Positions 1 through 7,788 are shown, numbered from the stretch's first letter. The stretch is DNA of 64,000 bases from Oscillospiraceae bacterium (GCA_910575695.1 CAJTGJ010000012.1:1-64000); one strand, 5' to 3'. Made by a program: numbers and translations. Notes: generated by a model not told the origin, from the sequence alone.

Positions 1-290
1 CAGACCGGGGCTATGACACAAATGAGATTCTGGCCTATGCGATTTCGGCAGGGATGGATCCTGTGATCCCACCGAAGAAGAATCGCAAAGAACAGCGCGA
101 CTACGATAAATATCTCTATAAACTGCGCCATTTGGTAGAAAACTGCTTCCTGGTTCTGAAACGCTGGAGAGGGATTGCCACTCGCTATGCCAAAACCTCA
201 GATGCTTTTATCGCTGCGGTACACGTCCGTTGTATCGCTATTTGGGCTGCTATTCGCACTTAACTCGTGTAAACACTGTCTAGAAAGCCA
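1..290 (+). mobile_element. IS5-family insertion sequence, 3' end only
   Basis: Only the right-hand end of the element is in the window; it holds the transposase C-terminus and a short non-coding tail. The exact right boundary is not proven. The sequence AACTCGTGTAAACACTGTCT just after the transposase stop looks like a terminal inverted repeat, which puts the end at roughly 285-290. The element abuts a phage replication gene fragment, so it appears to have inserted into the prophage. Confidence 0.7.
3..263 (+). CDS. IS5-family transposase, C-terminal part
   Basis: The frame is open from the window edge, so the N-terminus and the first catalytic Asp residues are missing. What remains has the IS4/IS5-type signature Y-(2)-R-(3)-E-(6)-K in YKLRHLVENCFLVLK, which carries the DDE glutamate, followed by the usual WRGIATRY and a short helical end. 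Family knowledge makes this a DDE transposase that moves its own element. Whether the copy is intact cannot be judged from this side. Confidence 0.85.
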   Translation, partial: DRGYDTNEILAYAISAGMDPVIPPKKNRKEQRDYDKYLYKLRHLVENCFLVLKRWRGIATRYAKTSDAFIAAVHVRCIAIWAAIRT

Positions 291-729
291 AATAAAAGAA
301 AAAGATAAAATTAAAAAAGAAACCCCTCCCCCTAACGGGGGAGGGTCAAAGAAAGCGCCCGTTAACGCCGCTGCGGCGGCAGTGTGCGCAGATTTTCTCG
401 ACCGCATCAACCCAACTGCTTCCCAGGACTGCTTGGAGGAGTTGTCCGCATTTGCGGAGGAAATGGGCGAGGCTGTGTGCAAACGCGCTTTTGACATTGC
501 CCTGGACGCAAAAAAGGCCACATGGCCTTACATACGCGCCATTCTGCGGGACAAGCGGTCCAGAGGCGTGAAATGCCTTGCGGACTGGGACGCGGCGGAG
601 CGTAAACGGCAGGGCAGGCAGGCAAAGGGGAGCGGCCCCGGTGCGGACTATCAGCCGGACGCCGCCCGGATTCAGGCGAACAACGACTGGCTGGACAAGT
701 TTTTGGAGGAACAGAGGGGAGAGACATGA
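291..729 (+). pseudogene. DnaD-like phage replication protein, 3' fragment cut by the IS
   Basis: The frame stays open from inside the IS (position 175), but the first third reads IS sequence in the wrong frame. The phage-like part begins with a charged linker (KEKDKIKKE, then Pro/Asn/Gly) and continues into a DnaD/DnaB_2-like helical domain containing EEMGEAVCKRAFDIALDA and a Y-I-R-A-I-L block. Such proteins load helicase at phage origins. The N-terminal winged-helix half is absent, so the gene is probably dead. The Pro-Asn-Gly codons form a 9-bp hairpin (324-332 with 337-345) whose minus-strand side runs into T-rich DNA, resembling a minus-strand terminator. Confidence 0.6.
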
Positions 730-1112
730 CATTTACGATTCCATACCCGTCTGGGAAGCGCGGGAAGGTGGGATTCTGCCGCCGGTTTGGGCTGAACGCC
801 TATTACGCCGGGAAGCCGTGGCCCGCCCGGAAACGGGACGCGGATGAGCTGCATTCCATGGCGCTCGCGGCAATGCGGAAAGCAAACATCCCAAAAAAGC
901 TGCTTGACTGCCCCGTGAAAGTCAAATTCTATTGGGATGACGGTCTGGATGTGGACAACCACGCCGTGATTGGCAAGTGCGTGGTGGACGCCATGAAGGG
1001 GTACATACTTCACGACGACAGGCGGAAATGGCTGAGGGGCGTCTCCCACGAGATGTGGGGCGGCGGGTGCATCCGGGTGGAAATTTTGGAGGCGCAGGAT
1101 GATCGGGAATGA
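726..1112 (+). CDS. RusA-like Holliday junction endonuclease
   Basis: 128 aa, the usual RusA size. It has the family block DVDNH..IGKCVVDAMKG..LHDDRR, in which acidic residues bind the metal that cuts four-way junctions. The start overlaps the DnaD-like stop by 4 bases (ATGA), showing translational coupling in the phage early operon. In phages such enzymes resolve recombination intermediates before packaging. The next gene overlaps its end by 14 bases. Confidence 0.85.
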   Translation: MTFTIPYPSGKRGKVGFCRRFGLNAYYAGKPWPARKRDADELHSMALAAMRKANIPKKLLDCPVKVKFYWDDGLDVDNHAVIGKCVVDAMKGYILHDDRRKWLRGVSHEMWGGGCIRVEILEAQDDRE

Positions 1113-1704
1113 TCCCTACGGCATCCGCCATGCGGTCAGGCCGGGATACGGTGAGCCGGAGCCGCTGGAGCCTGTGTCTACCCGCGACCCGCCGCAGGCC
1201 GTGAACCGGTGCCTGTGCTGTACAATCCCGATCACGGAATGCGCCGGGAACTGCGGGCCGGTGGATGGGCCAAAGCTGTGCGGACGCCCGGCGCGAAGGG
1301 AGAAAACCCGCCTGCGGGATGAGAAGATCCGGGACCTGATCAACGCCGGATGGGTGAACAACGACGCCATCTGCGAGGAACTGAAGATCAGCATGAGCAC
1401 GCTTATTGCCGCCAAGCGGAGGCTGAGGGAGGACGGCGCACCGTGGTGCATCGGGATCGTGTTCAAACTGGACGATGTAGGCAGCATGGGCGCTCAAATG
1501 AGTGGCAAAGAAGTGCAGGAGCTGATTGAAAAGCATACGCCGAAAAAGCCGGCAAAGGTCAATAGCAGTGGAGTGCGGTATACCAGCGAATACAGATGCC
1601 CGACATGTGGCGGTACATTCACTGGAACCGGGATAGCCGATTTCTGCTATCATTGCGGGCAGCGGTTGGATTGGGAGTGTCAAATTGATGGAAAAGCACA
1701 TTAA
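1099..1704 (+). CDS. phage protein with HTH-like segment and zinc ribbon
   Basis: 201 aa, no named family recognised. An N-terminal cysteine cluster (CLCC..C..C) is followed by a predicted helix-turn-helix of the 'INAGWVNNDAICEELKIS' kind at about residues 80-100, and a C-terminal zinc ribbon (CPTCGG ... CYHCGQ) at about residues 170-190. This suggests a nucleic-acid-binding accessory protein. It overlaps rusA upstream and the next gene downstream. Confidence 0.6.
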   Translation: MIGNDPYGIRHAVRPGYGEPEPLEPVSTRDPPQAVNRCLCCTIPITECAGNCGPVDGPKLCGRPARREKTRLRDEKIRDLINAGWVNNDAICEELKISMSTLIAAKRRLREDGAPWCIGIVFKLDDVGSMGAQMSGKEVQELIEKHTPKKPAKVNSSGVRYTSEYRCPTCGGTFTGTGIADFCYHCGQRLDWECQIDGKAH

Positions 1705-1987
1705 AAGCCATTCCGAGACGGAAATTGTTAATGGATGTATCGCACTGATGCAAGAATTGGTGGGAGAATTCGAGGATTACCTGGATTTCATGAATATCAT
1801 TCCGGAGAGCGAAGAAGAACGTTTTGCAGTTAATTTTTCCTACTTCCATATTGTTCAGCGGCTGATGCTGTGGAAAACAATGCACAGTGGCGGCACAAGC
1901 ACGACAGAGAAATGCAGGGCGCTTGGTTTTGATCCCAGTGATATTGTGAGTTTCAAGGATGAGCGGGACAAAGAGGAAACGTCTTGA
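1688..1987 (+). CDS. hypothetical phage protein
   Basis: 99 aa from ATG 1688 (a TTG one codon earlier is possible). It is acidic and largely helical, with no Cys pairs or membrane segment and no known domain. It overlaps its upstream neighbour by 17 bases and ends at the start of a small Cys-rich gene. Its GC content is visibly lower than that of the genes around it, suggesting a late acquisition. Confidence 0.5.
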   Translation: MEKHIKSHSETEIVNGCIALMQELVGEFEDYLDFMNIIPESEEERFAVNFSYFHIVQRLMLWKTMHSGGTSTTEKCRALGFDPSDIVSFKDERDKEETS

Positions 1988-2115
1988 AATACTGCTGCAA
2001 TGAATGCAAAAACAAGGACTGCCCAGTTAACTACAAAAACGCGCCCAAGGGAGCGCCGATTCAGCTCGCTGCCCTCTGCGGCTCGAAACAATGCACGGGC
2101 TACAAGCGTCCGTGA
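1984..2115 (+). CDS. small cysteine-rich phage protein
   Basis: 43 aa from TTG 1984, overlapping the previous stop by 4 bases. Six cysteines arranged C-C-(2)-C-(4)-C near the N-terminus and C-(5)-C near the C-terminus suggest one zinc knuckle. It ends with GYKRP. Small zinc-finger proteins of this type are common in phage early operons, and their function is unknown. The call rests on coupled start, codon pattern and Cys spacing. Confidence 0.5.
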   Translation: MKYCCNECKNKDCPVNYKNAPKGAPIQLAALCGSKQCTGYKRP

Positions 2116-2133
2116 GGTGATGGAGGAATCATC

Positions 2134-2679
2134 ATGAGTTTTTCAATCGAACTGCCCCAAACCTACACATTTTCCCTTTGCATCGACCAGGGAGGCCACA
2201 CCATTGTTGACACAACGGTCGAAGTGCCGGACACCAGAGAGGGAATTGCCAGAGCAAAGAGAACCGTCCAGCGCCTGATGAACGAGTACGCCCCGACTCC
2301 CAAGGCGCCGGAGCCAGCGGGACTGAACCCGGAGAGCCAGCCCCCCGCCGACCTGTTGCCGGCAGCGGAGACTGCACCCACCCCGCCCCCGGAGAAAAAG
2401 CCGGAAGGGGCGCGGGGACTGCTTCGCCTCCACTGCCCGGAGTGCGGGAACACCTTCGGGACATTCCTGCGGGAGTACCAGACCGAGATAGAGTGCAAAT
2501 GCGGCCACCACATCGACCTCACCGCCCCGCTGGCCCTGTATCGCTTCACCTGCCCATACTGCCAGTACGAAGGCTGGGGCAAGACCAACAGCGAGGACCA
2601 GGAAATCGAGGTCCAGTGCAAGTGCCATGAGATGGTCACCGTTCGCTGGAACCGAGACGCCAAAGAGTACCAGAACTGA
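2134..2679 (+). CDS. phage protein with tandem zinc ribbons
   Basis: 181 aa from ATG 2134, with GGAGG just upstream. The N-terminal ~60 residues are an all-beta/helical part. A Pro-rich linker (PKAPEPAGLNPESQPP) follows, then two zinc ribbons (CPECGN ... CKCGHH at about 97-125, and CPYCQY ... CKCHEM at about 140-168). It probably binds nucleic acid or scaffolds a complex. No specific role is recognised. Confidence 0.6.
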   Translation: MSFSIELPQTYTFSLCIDQGGHTIVDTTVEVPDTREGIARAKRTVQRLMNEYAPTPKAPEPAGLNPESQPPADLLPAAETAPTPPPEKKPEGARGLLRLHCPECGNTFGTFLREYQTEIECKCGHHIDLTAPLALYRFTCPYCQYEGWGKTNSEDQEIEVQCKCHEMVTVRWNRDAKEYQN

Positions 2680-2703
2680 AGAAAGGCGAGGAGGTTGCCC
2701 AGA

Positions 2704-2922
2704 ATGCCTAAGAAATACATCGACAGCCGCGGTTGGAAGTACCAGGTCATGCCTGGCCTTGGTGAGAACACCTTTAAGGCCCGGTACCAGCGGCCGGAGA
2801 AACAGGGTGATGTCGGCTGGAGGGGTGTGGCCGCCGTCCCGTGGCGCGGAAGCCGTGAGGAAGCCCAGACCGACCTTGACCAGCTGGCCGAGAAGAAAGG
2901 GTGGGCGGAATGGAACGGATGA
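2704..2922 (+). CDS. hypothetical phage protein
   Basis: 72 aa from ATG 2704 (GAGG 8 bases upstream). It is basic and aromatic-rich (KYIDSRGWKYQVMPGLG) with a Glu/Gln-rich helical end. No family is recognised. It sits in the continuous early operon and overlaps the next gene by 13 bases. Confidence 0.5.
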   Translation: MPKKYIDSRGWKYQVMPGLGENTFKARYQRPEKQGDVGWRGVAAVPWRGSREEAQTDLDQLAEKKGWAEWNG

Positions 2923-3098
2923 CAAGCAGAGAGCCGAGGATCAGCGGGATGCCGGGTGTGTGTTGCACCCATTTCGAAGGTGGAGACTGCCAAGCCATAC
3001 AAGGGCATTGCGCTGATGGGTGTGCACGGGAAGAGGCCGCATGGGAACGCCTCGCTGCCTATGAGGACACCGGGCTGGAGCCGGAGGAGGGACAGTGA
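2910..3098 (+). CDS. small phage protein with AAYEDTGLEPEE tail
   Basis: 62 aa from ATG 2910. The C-terminus AWERLAAYEDTGLEPEE is a motif shared by many short Firmicutes phage proteins of unknown function. Four cysteines and a histidine upstream (CCTHFEGGDC ... HCADGC) could bind zinc. It is coupled to its neighbours on both sides. Confidence 0.6.
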   Translation: MERMTSREPRISGMPGVCCTHFEGGDCQAIQGHCADGCAREEAAWERLAAYEDTGLEPEEGQ

Positions 3099-3605
3099 TT
3101 GGAGAAAAAAATACTGGATGTCACCTGCGGCGCTCGCACAATCTGGTTTGATAAGCACCATCCCGCCGCTGTGTATTGCGACCGGCGGCGGGAGGAGCAC
3201 CGCCACCTTTGGAAGAACGCTGGAAACTGCTTACTGAGCATAGACCCCGATATTCTCTGTGACTTCACGAACCTTCCATTCCCTGACGACTTCTTTTCGC
3301 TGGTTGTGTTTGACCCACCGCACCTGACTGGTGCAAAGGAAACAGCGTGGCTGGTCAAAAAGTACGGAAAGCTGGACGAACACTGGCCGCAGATGCTGCA
3401 CGACGGTTTTGCAGAGTGTATGCGCGTTCTGAAGCCAGACGGAGTGCTTATTTTCAAGTGGTCGGAGTATGACATTCCTGCAGAAAAGGTGTGGAAGGCC
3501 ATTGGGCAGAAGCCGCTGTTTGGACACCACAGCGGCAGAAAGTCCAAGACCTTTTGGGGTTGCTACATGAAGTTTTCTGAAAATGAGAAGGAGGGCAGGA
3601 AGTGA
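3099..3605 (+). CDS. phage DNA methyltransferase-like protein
   Basis: 168 aa from TTG 3099, directly after the preceding stop. It is a compact class I SAM-dependent fold: motif I is degenerate (ILDVTCGAR), and motif IV is DPPH at residues 72-75, close to the DPPY/NPPF of amino-methylating enzymes. Later comes the typical ECMRVLKPDGVLIFKW strand. It probably methylates adenine N6 or cytosine N4, perhaps to evade host restriction. It lacks a target-recognition domain. Confidence 0.7.
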   Translation: MEKKILDVTCGARTIWFDKHHPAAVYCDRRREEHRHLWKNAGNCLLSIDPDILCDFTNLPFPDDFFSLVVFDPPHLTGAKETAWLVKKYGKLDEHWPQMLHDGFAECMRVLKPDGVLIFKWSEYDIPAEKVWKAIGQKPLFGHHSGRKSKTFWGCYMKFSENEKEGRK

Positions 3606-4054
3606 AAGCACTCACCATTTGGCAGCCCTGGGCTTCTCTGTTGGCGTCCGGCCGGAAGAAGTACGAAACCCGCAGCTGGGCCACCTCCTATCGCGGCCCC
3701 ATCGCAATCCATGCGGCTAAGCGGCCGGTGCGTCAGACTATCGACGCACTGGTCGCTGACCGCGGGGACGGGTGGACCACGCTGGATTACTTCGATGGCT
3801 TGTTCCCGCGGCCCGGGGAACTGGACAATCTGCCTACCGGGGCCGTCGTGGGAACGGCGCTCCTGACCCGCTGCAATCTCATCACGGAGGAATTCGTGGC
3901 GAAGCTCACGCCCATGGAGCGCGCCCTGGGGGATTTCACCCTGGGGCGATATGCCTGGGAGTTTCACGGGAGAATTCCCCTTGACCCACCGATACCGGCA
4001 AAGGGGATGCAGGGACTTTGGGAGCTGAATCTGAAGGGGGAAATACTATGCTGA
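3602..4054 (+). CDS. ASCH-domain protein
   Basis: 150 aa from GTG 3602, overlapping the methyltransferase stop by 4 bases. It opens with the ASCH hallmark MKALTIWQPWASLLASGRK followed by YETRSW, and continues with the beta-barrel strands GPIAIHAAK and GTALL. ASCH domains bind RNA or modified nucleotides and are frequent in phage accessory regions. The exact ligand is unknown. Confidence 0.8.
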   Translation: MKALTIWQPWASLLASGRKKYETRSWATSYRGPIAIHAAKRPVRQTIDALVADRGDGWTTLDYFDGLFPRPGELDNLPTGAVVGTALLTRCNLITEEFVAKLTPMERALGDFTLGRYAWEFHGRIPLDPPIPAKGMQGLWELNLKGEILC

Positions 4055-4347
4055 TTGTAAGCCAAAACAGGAAATGCCTGCTCAACATGGAGAGGGCTGG
4101 AACCGTTTTCCTTTCGTCCCTCTATGGAAGTCATGAGGAGGGGAAACCTGTCAAGGTGCTGGCCTCCCTCCCTCTGGCCGAGGATGTTACCGAGAGCCTG
4201 GGGGAGTATGAGAGTGAGGCCAGGGCCATGGCAGTACTGGAGGAAATTGTTCAAGAATACGGAATGTATTTCAGAACCGATGGGGGCATCAACAAATCCG
4301 CATTCGCCTTTGCTCCGCCGAAGGTCTACAAGATGCCGTTGGAGTGA
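4048..4347 (+). CDS. hypothetical phage protein
   Basis: 99 aa from ATG 4048, overlapping the ASCH stop; AAGGGGG lies just upstream. It starts MLIVSQNRKCLLNMERAG and contains an acidic helix (EYESEARAMAVLEEIVQEY) followed by a beta end. It resembles short phage proteins seen next to ASCH genes, but no named family is recognised. Confidence 0.55.
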   Translation: MLIVSQNRKCLLNMERAGTVFLSSLYGSHEEGKPVKVLASLPLAEDVTESLGEYESEARAMAVLEEIVQEYGMYFRTDGGINKSAFAFAPPKVYKMPLE

Positions 4348-4365
4348 GGGGGAGGGAGAAGATAG

Positions 4366-4602
4366 TTGAAAATCACGAGTTTTCAAGCTGCGAACTTCAC
4401 CAGCTACGTTGGCGAGCGTTTCAGATTCCAGACGCTGGATGACAACGGGGAGCCTATGGGCCCCGTCCTGGCCGGCGAGGTCAAAAGGGTGTTCCGGCAA
4501 GGGCGGCAAATCTCCGTGGAGCTCTATATCCCGGACAAGCACTGTACCCACATTCACGAGGCAAAGCGAATCTACTACAAAGGGAGGACTGCGAATAAAT
4601 GA
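4366..4602 (+). CDS. hypothetical phage protein
   Basis: 78 aa from TTG 4366 with a strong AGGGGGAGGGAG upstream. Mostly beta, with charged strands (RFRFQTLDDNGEPMGP ... VELYIPDK). No cysteine motif apart from one CTHIH. Function unknown. Its stop overlaps the next start by 4 bases. Confidence 0.5.
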   Translation: MKITSFQAANFTSYVGERFRFQTLDDNGEPMGPVLAGEVKRVFRQGRQISVELYIPDKHCTHIHEAKRIYYKGRTANK

Positions 4603-5177
4603 GAAAAGCAATCGCAATCGAATTTGACGGGTGCCTCTGCACCAACGCCTACCCGGAGATTGGGGAGCCGAACTGGCCCGTCATTAAAAGAGCCCAAGCG
4701 GAGCAGCGGGCCGGGGCGGGCCTGATCCTGTGGACCTGCCGGGAGGACCAGCTTCTTCTGGACGCCATCGCCGCCTGTGAGGGCTGGGGCCTGACCTTCG
4801 ATGCCGTGAACGAGAGCCTCCCGGACTGGATCGAGGAGTTCGGTACCCGGCCCAGGAAGGTCGGTGCTTCAGAGTATTGGGACGACAAAGCGGCGCGGAT
4901 TCCTACAACACAACGATTCCTTGTGGGTGGGGCAGGTGACGATTCCATAGAACTGTTCGAGCCTGATCCGGGCAACGAGAACATGGACTTTAAACCTTAC
5001 CCATTCTGCGGGGGAACCAGTATATTCTACGAAAGGTATGGCAGCCCGGCAGGCGAACGGTGGCGCTGCTGGTGCGCTGAGTGCCTTGCCGGTATTGACC
5101 CAGGCACAGCGCAGGAGATGGGGCAGGTTCGGGAGATGTGGAATCGCCGTAAGCTGGAGGACGTGGCCGATGGCTAA
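4599..5177 (+). CDS. HAD-like protein fused to a Lar-type zinc finger
   Basis: 192 aa from ATG 4599. Residues 1 to ~125 resemble small phage HAD phosphatases (IAIEFDGCLC, then LILWTCRE and a WDDKA end). Where the family usually has DxDG, this protein has E8-x-D10-G, so the nucleophile position is Glu. Residues ~129-190 resemble the Lar/restriction-alleviation zinc finger (KPYPFCGG ... CWCAEC ... WNRRK), but the first Cys of the usual CPFC is Tyr. Both halves thus carry a changed key residue. The frame is continuous, with no stop between them. Confidence 0.65.
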   Translation: MRKAIAIEFDGCLCTNAYPEIGEPNWPVIKRAQAEQRAGAGLILWTCREDQLLLDAIAACEGWGLTFDAVNESLPDWIEEFGTRPRKVGASEYWDDKAARIPTTQRFLVGGAGDDSIELFEPDPGNENMDFKPYPFCGGTSIFYERYGSPAGERWRCWCAECLAGIDPGTAQEMGQVREMWNRRKLEDVADG

Positions 5178-5481
5178 AACACCACCCCACAAGGAGAGCT
5201 TCTATCAGGCCAAGATCATCCGCTGGCTGAAGGAGCAATACCCCGGCGCATTCGTCTGGAAGGCCCAGGCCGGGCCCTACTGCCGCCAGGGTATCCCGGA
5301 CATCTGCGCCATCATCAATGGTCACTTTTTCGGATTTGAGGTCAAGCGCCCGGAGGTTGGGCGGCTCTCCAAAATCCAAGAGCAGACCATCAAGGAAATC
5401 AATGCCGCCGGGGGAATCGCCGCTGTTGTGTCCTACCCAGAGCAGGTCGAGAAGATTATCCGGGCGGCGGGAATCAACTAA
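5170..5481 (+). CDS. VRR-NUC domain nuclease
   Basis: 103 aa from ATG 5170, overlapping the previous gene by 8 bases. It is a single PD-(D/E)xK fold: GIPD with Asp44, then E57-V-K59 in FFGFEVKRP, and the conserved Gln-rich helix SKIQEQTIKEI. Stand-alone VRR-NUC proteins are common in phages next to replication genes and may cut branched DNA. Start choice follows the coupled ATG. Confidence 0.85.
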   Translation: MAKTPPHKESFYQAKIIRWLKEQYPGAFVWKAQAGPYCRQGIPDICAIINGHFFGFEVKRPEVGRLSKIQEQTIKEINAAGGIAAVVSYPEQVEKIIRAAGIN

Positions 5482-5540
5482 GCCAAAACCCCAAACGTCT
5501 GGGATTTTGAAGAACTACGCAACACGGAGGGGCTGATGGC

Positions 5541-5939
5541 ATGACGCTGAAAGAACTATCGAAATACTACAAACTGCATGAGCGGTTGGAGCGGAACCGG
5601 GAAATGCTCTCCTCCCTGTACGCAGCGGCAGGGCCAGGGGCGCAGGTGATCACGGGGATGCCCCATGCGCCGGGAGTGTCGGACAAAGTGGGTGACTTGG
5701 CCATCGAGATCGGGGATCTGCAGAGCCGGATCGACCATCTCGAATCGAAGTGTGCCGAGGAGAAGAAAAAGCTGGAGAAGTACATCGGTGCCATCAAAGA
5801 CGACCAGACCCGTATGATCTTCCGCCTGCGGTTCATCCACTGCATGACCTGGCTCCAGGTGGCCGAGGCCATCGGCGGCCGGAACACAGCCAACAGCGTC
5901 AAGCTGATCTGCCATCGCTACCTGAACCCCAAAAGTTGA
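5541..5939 (+). CDS. DUF1492-like late transcription regulator
   Basis: 132 aa. A long coiled coil (about 50-85, IEIGDLQSRIDHLESKC) precedes a sigma-region-4-like HTH (DDQTRMIFRLRFIHCMTWLQVAEAIGG) at about 92-120. This layout is typical of the DUF1492/ArpU-like proteins that sit just before terminase in Firmicutes phages and are thought to switch on late genes. Its stop codon lies within the first of four GAAAC boxes of the late promoter region, so it may act at the site directly downstream. Confidence 0.75.
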   Translation: MTLKELSKYYKLHERLERNREMLSSLYAAAGPGAQVITGMPHAPGVSDKVGDLAIEIGDLQSRIDHLESKCAEEKKKLEKYIGAIKDDQTRMIFRLRFIHCMTWLQVAEAIGGRNTANSVKLICHRYLNPKS

Positions 5940-5992
5940 AACGGCGTGAAACGCTGTGAAACTTGACGAAACGCGCCTCTCCGTGATATGGT
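5938..5992 (+). promoter_or_regulatory. phage late promoter with four phased GAAAC boxes
   Basis: A sigma-A-like promoter: TTGACG (5963-5968), 18-base spacer, TATGGT (5987-5992). Four GAAAC boxes begin at 5938, 5948, 5958 and 5968, exactly 10 bases apart, so they lie on one face of the helix running into the -35. The most likely reader is the DUF1492 protein encoded immediately upstream. The promoter would drive the terminase-to-lysis late operon. Confidence 0.7.
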
Positions 5993-6094
5993 AGGCTTGC
6001 GAAAATCCTAAATCAGCCAGGCGGCCTTCCTTTGCGCGTGATAAGGACACCGACAATGAAAAATATGCATGATTTTTGACAGAGAGGTGGGGAT

Positions 6095-6568
6095 ATGGCC
6101 CGTGGAAAGTTTGAATACTGGCTGACTGAGGACGGACTGACCCTGCTGGAGGGCTGGGCGCGGGATGGGCTGACCGATGACGGCATCGCAGATAAAATCG
6201 GGATCAGCCGTTCTACGCTGAGCGATTGGAAGAACAAATTCCCGGACATATCGGACGCCCTAAAAAAGGGCAAGGAAGTTGTGGATATCCAGGTGGAAAA
6301 CGCTCTGCTCAAGCGGGCGCTGGGTTATGACTATCAGGAAGAAAAGATTGAACGGTCGGACAAGGATGGCATAAAGGTTACCCAGACGCTGAAACATATT
6401 CCGCCGGATACTACCGCCCAGATCTTCTGGCTGAAAAACCGCCGCCCGGACAAGTGGCGGGATAAGCCTGTAGACGACAAACAACAGACAGCGGTGGAAG
6501 ACGACCCCATCACCAGGAGCCTGAAGGAGGCTGCGGATGCTCTCGCCAAAACAAATCAAAATCCTTGA
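6095..6568 (+). CDS. phage terminase small subunit
   Basis: 157 aa with GAGAGGTGGGG upstream. The N-terminal HTH (LTDDGIADKIGISRSTLSDW) should bind the pac/cos site. The middle helix and the IPPDTTAQIFWLKNRRPDKW block are typical of small terminase subunits of PBSX-type phages. It overlaps the large subunit by 32 bases. Confidence 0.8.
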   Translation: MARGKFEYWLTEDGLTLLEGWARDGLTDDGIADKIGISRSTLSDWKNKFPDISDALKKGKEVVDIQVENALLKRALGYDYQEEKIERSDKDGIKVTQTLKHIPPDTTAQIFWLKNRRPDKWRDKPVDDKQQTAVEDDPITRSLKEAADALAKTNQNP

Positions 6569-7787
6569 ATGGCCATATACGGGAAAGCGGGCGCTGATCT
6601 GTGACGGAGCCGTCCGTTCCGGCAAGACCTCCATGATGTCCCTGTCCTTTGTTCTCTGGGCTATGGGGAATTTCAACCGCCGCGCGTTCGGTCTGTGCGG
6701 GAAGACGGTCGCCAGCGCGGAGCGCAACGTGATCCAGCCGCTCCAGGCCATGACATATTTTCCTCAGTACGGATTCTCACTGGAATATACCAGATCCGCC
6801 CACGTCCTCACCGTAACCCGCGGAAGCCGCTCCAATATCTTCTATGTGTTCGGCGGGCGGGACGAATCGTCCTATACGCTCATTCAGGGCGTGACATTAG
6901 CGGGGGTGCTGCTGGACGAGGTGGCGCTGATGCCCCGCTCCTTCGTGGAGCAGGCGCTGGCCCGGTGCTCGGTGGAAGGGGCCAAGCTGTGGTTCAACTG
7001 CAACCCGGATGTGCCGGAGCACTGGTTCCGTAAGGAGTGGCTGCTGAAGCTCCGGGAAAAGAACGCCTCGCATCTGCACTTTATGATGGATGACAACCCC
7101 AGCCTGTCCGAGGAAACGAAGGCCATGTACCGCAGCCTGTACTCTGGAGTGTTCAAAAAACGCTACATAGACGGCGAGTGGACGGCGGGCGACGGCCTGA
7201 TCTACGATATGTTTGACCCGGACGTCCACGTCTACCGGAACAGCGAAACGCCGCTGGGTTTGAAATATACCGCCTCCCGAACTATCGCCTGCGACTACGG
7301 CACCGCAAACCCCTTCGTCCTGCTGGATATCTACGACGACGGGGAAACGGTCTGGGTGGACAACGAATACCGCTGGGACAGCCGGGATCTGGAGCGCTGC
7401 GGCAGGCAGAAAACGGATCAGGAGTACGCCGGCGACTTCCAGCGCTTCATGGGGGACGACCCGCAGTTTTTCTGCCCCGCCGTGGTTGACCCATCCGCCG
7501 CCAGTTTCATCGTGGCGCTCCAGCGGCGGGGCGTGTACGTCATGGACACGGACAATGATGTGCCGGACGGCATCCGGCGGGTAAGTTCCCTGTTTGGCCG
7601 GCGGGCCATTCGGATCAGCGAGCGGTGCGAGGGCCTGATCGGAGAGCTGCGAAGCTACGTATGGGACAGCAAGGCGGCGCTGATGGGGGTGGAGAAGCCG
7701 GTGAAGTCATTGGACCACGGACCCGACGCCCTGCGCTATTATGTGAACACCTGTCTGCCCAAGTGGAGGTACGGAGAGGAGGAGTGA
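6537..7787 (+). CDS. phage terminase large subunit (PBSX type)
   Basis: 416 aa, normal length. ATPase domain: Walker A GAVRSGKT at 24-31 and Walker B LLDEVALMP near 125. C-terminal RNase H-like nuclease: CDYGTANP near 250, VVDPSAASF near 316 and DHGPDALRYY near the end. It packages DNA into the procapsid using ATP and cuts concatemers. It is followed after one base by the portal gene. Confidence 0.92.
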   Translation: MLSPKQIKILEWPYTGKRALICDGAVRSGKTSMMSLSFVLWAMGNFNRRAFGLCGKTVASAERNVIQPLQAMTYFPQYGFSLEYTRSAHVLTVTRGSRSNIFYVFGGRDESSYTLIQGVTLAGVLLDEVALMPRSFVEQALARCSVEGAKLWFNCNPDVPEHWFRKEWLLKLREKNASHLHFMMDDNPSLSEETKAMYRSLYSGVFKKRYIDGEWTAGDGLIYDMFDPDVHVYRNSETPLGLKYTASRTIACDYGTANPFVLLDIYDDGETVWVDNEYRWDSRDLERCGRQKTDQEYAGDFQRFMGDDPQFFCPAVVDPSAASFIVALQRRGVYVMDTDNDVPDGIRRVSSLFGRRAIRISERCEGLIGELRSYVWDSKAALMGVEKPVKSLDHGPDALRYYVNTCLPKWRYGEEE

Positions 7788-7788
7788 C

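Noticed and set aside
324..345. Perfect GC hairpin with T-rich DNA on the minus side, like a terminator
   Set aside because: No minus-strand gene would use it, and it is explained as Pro-Asn-Gly codons of the DnaD-like linker; kept only as a remark there.
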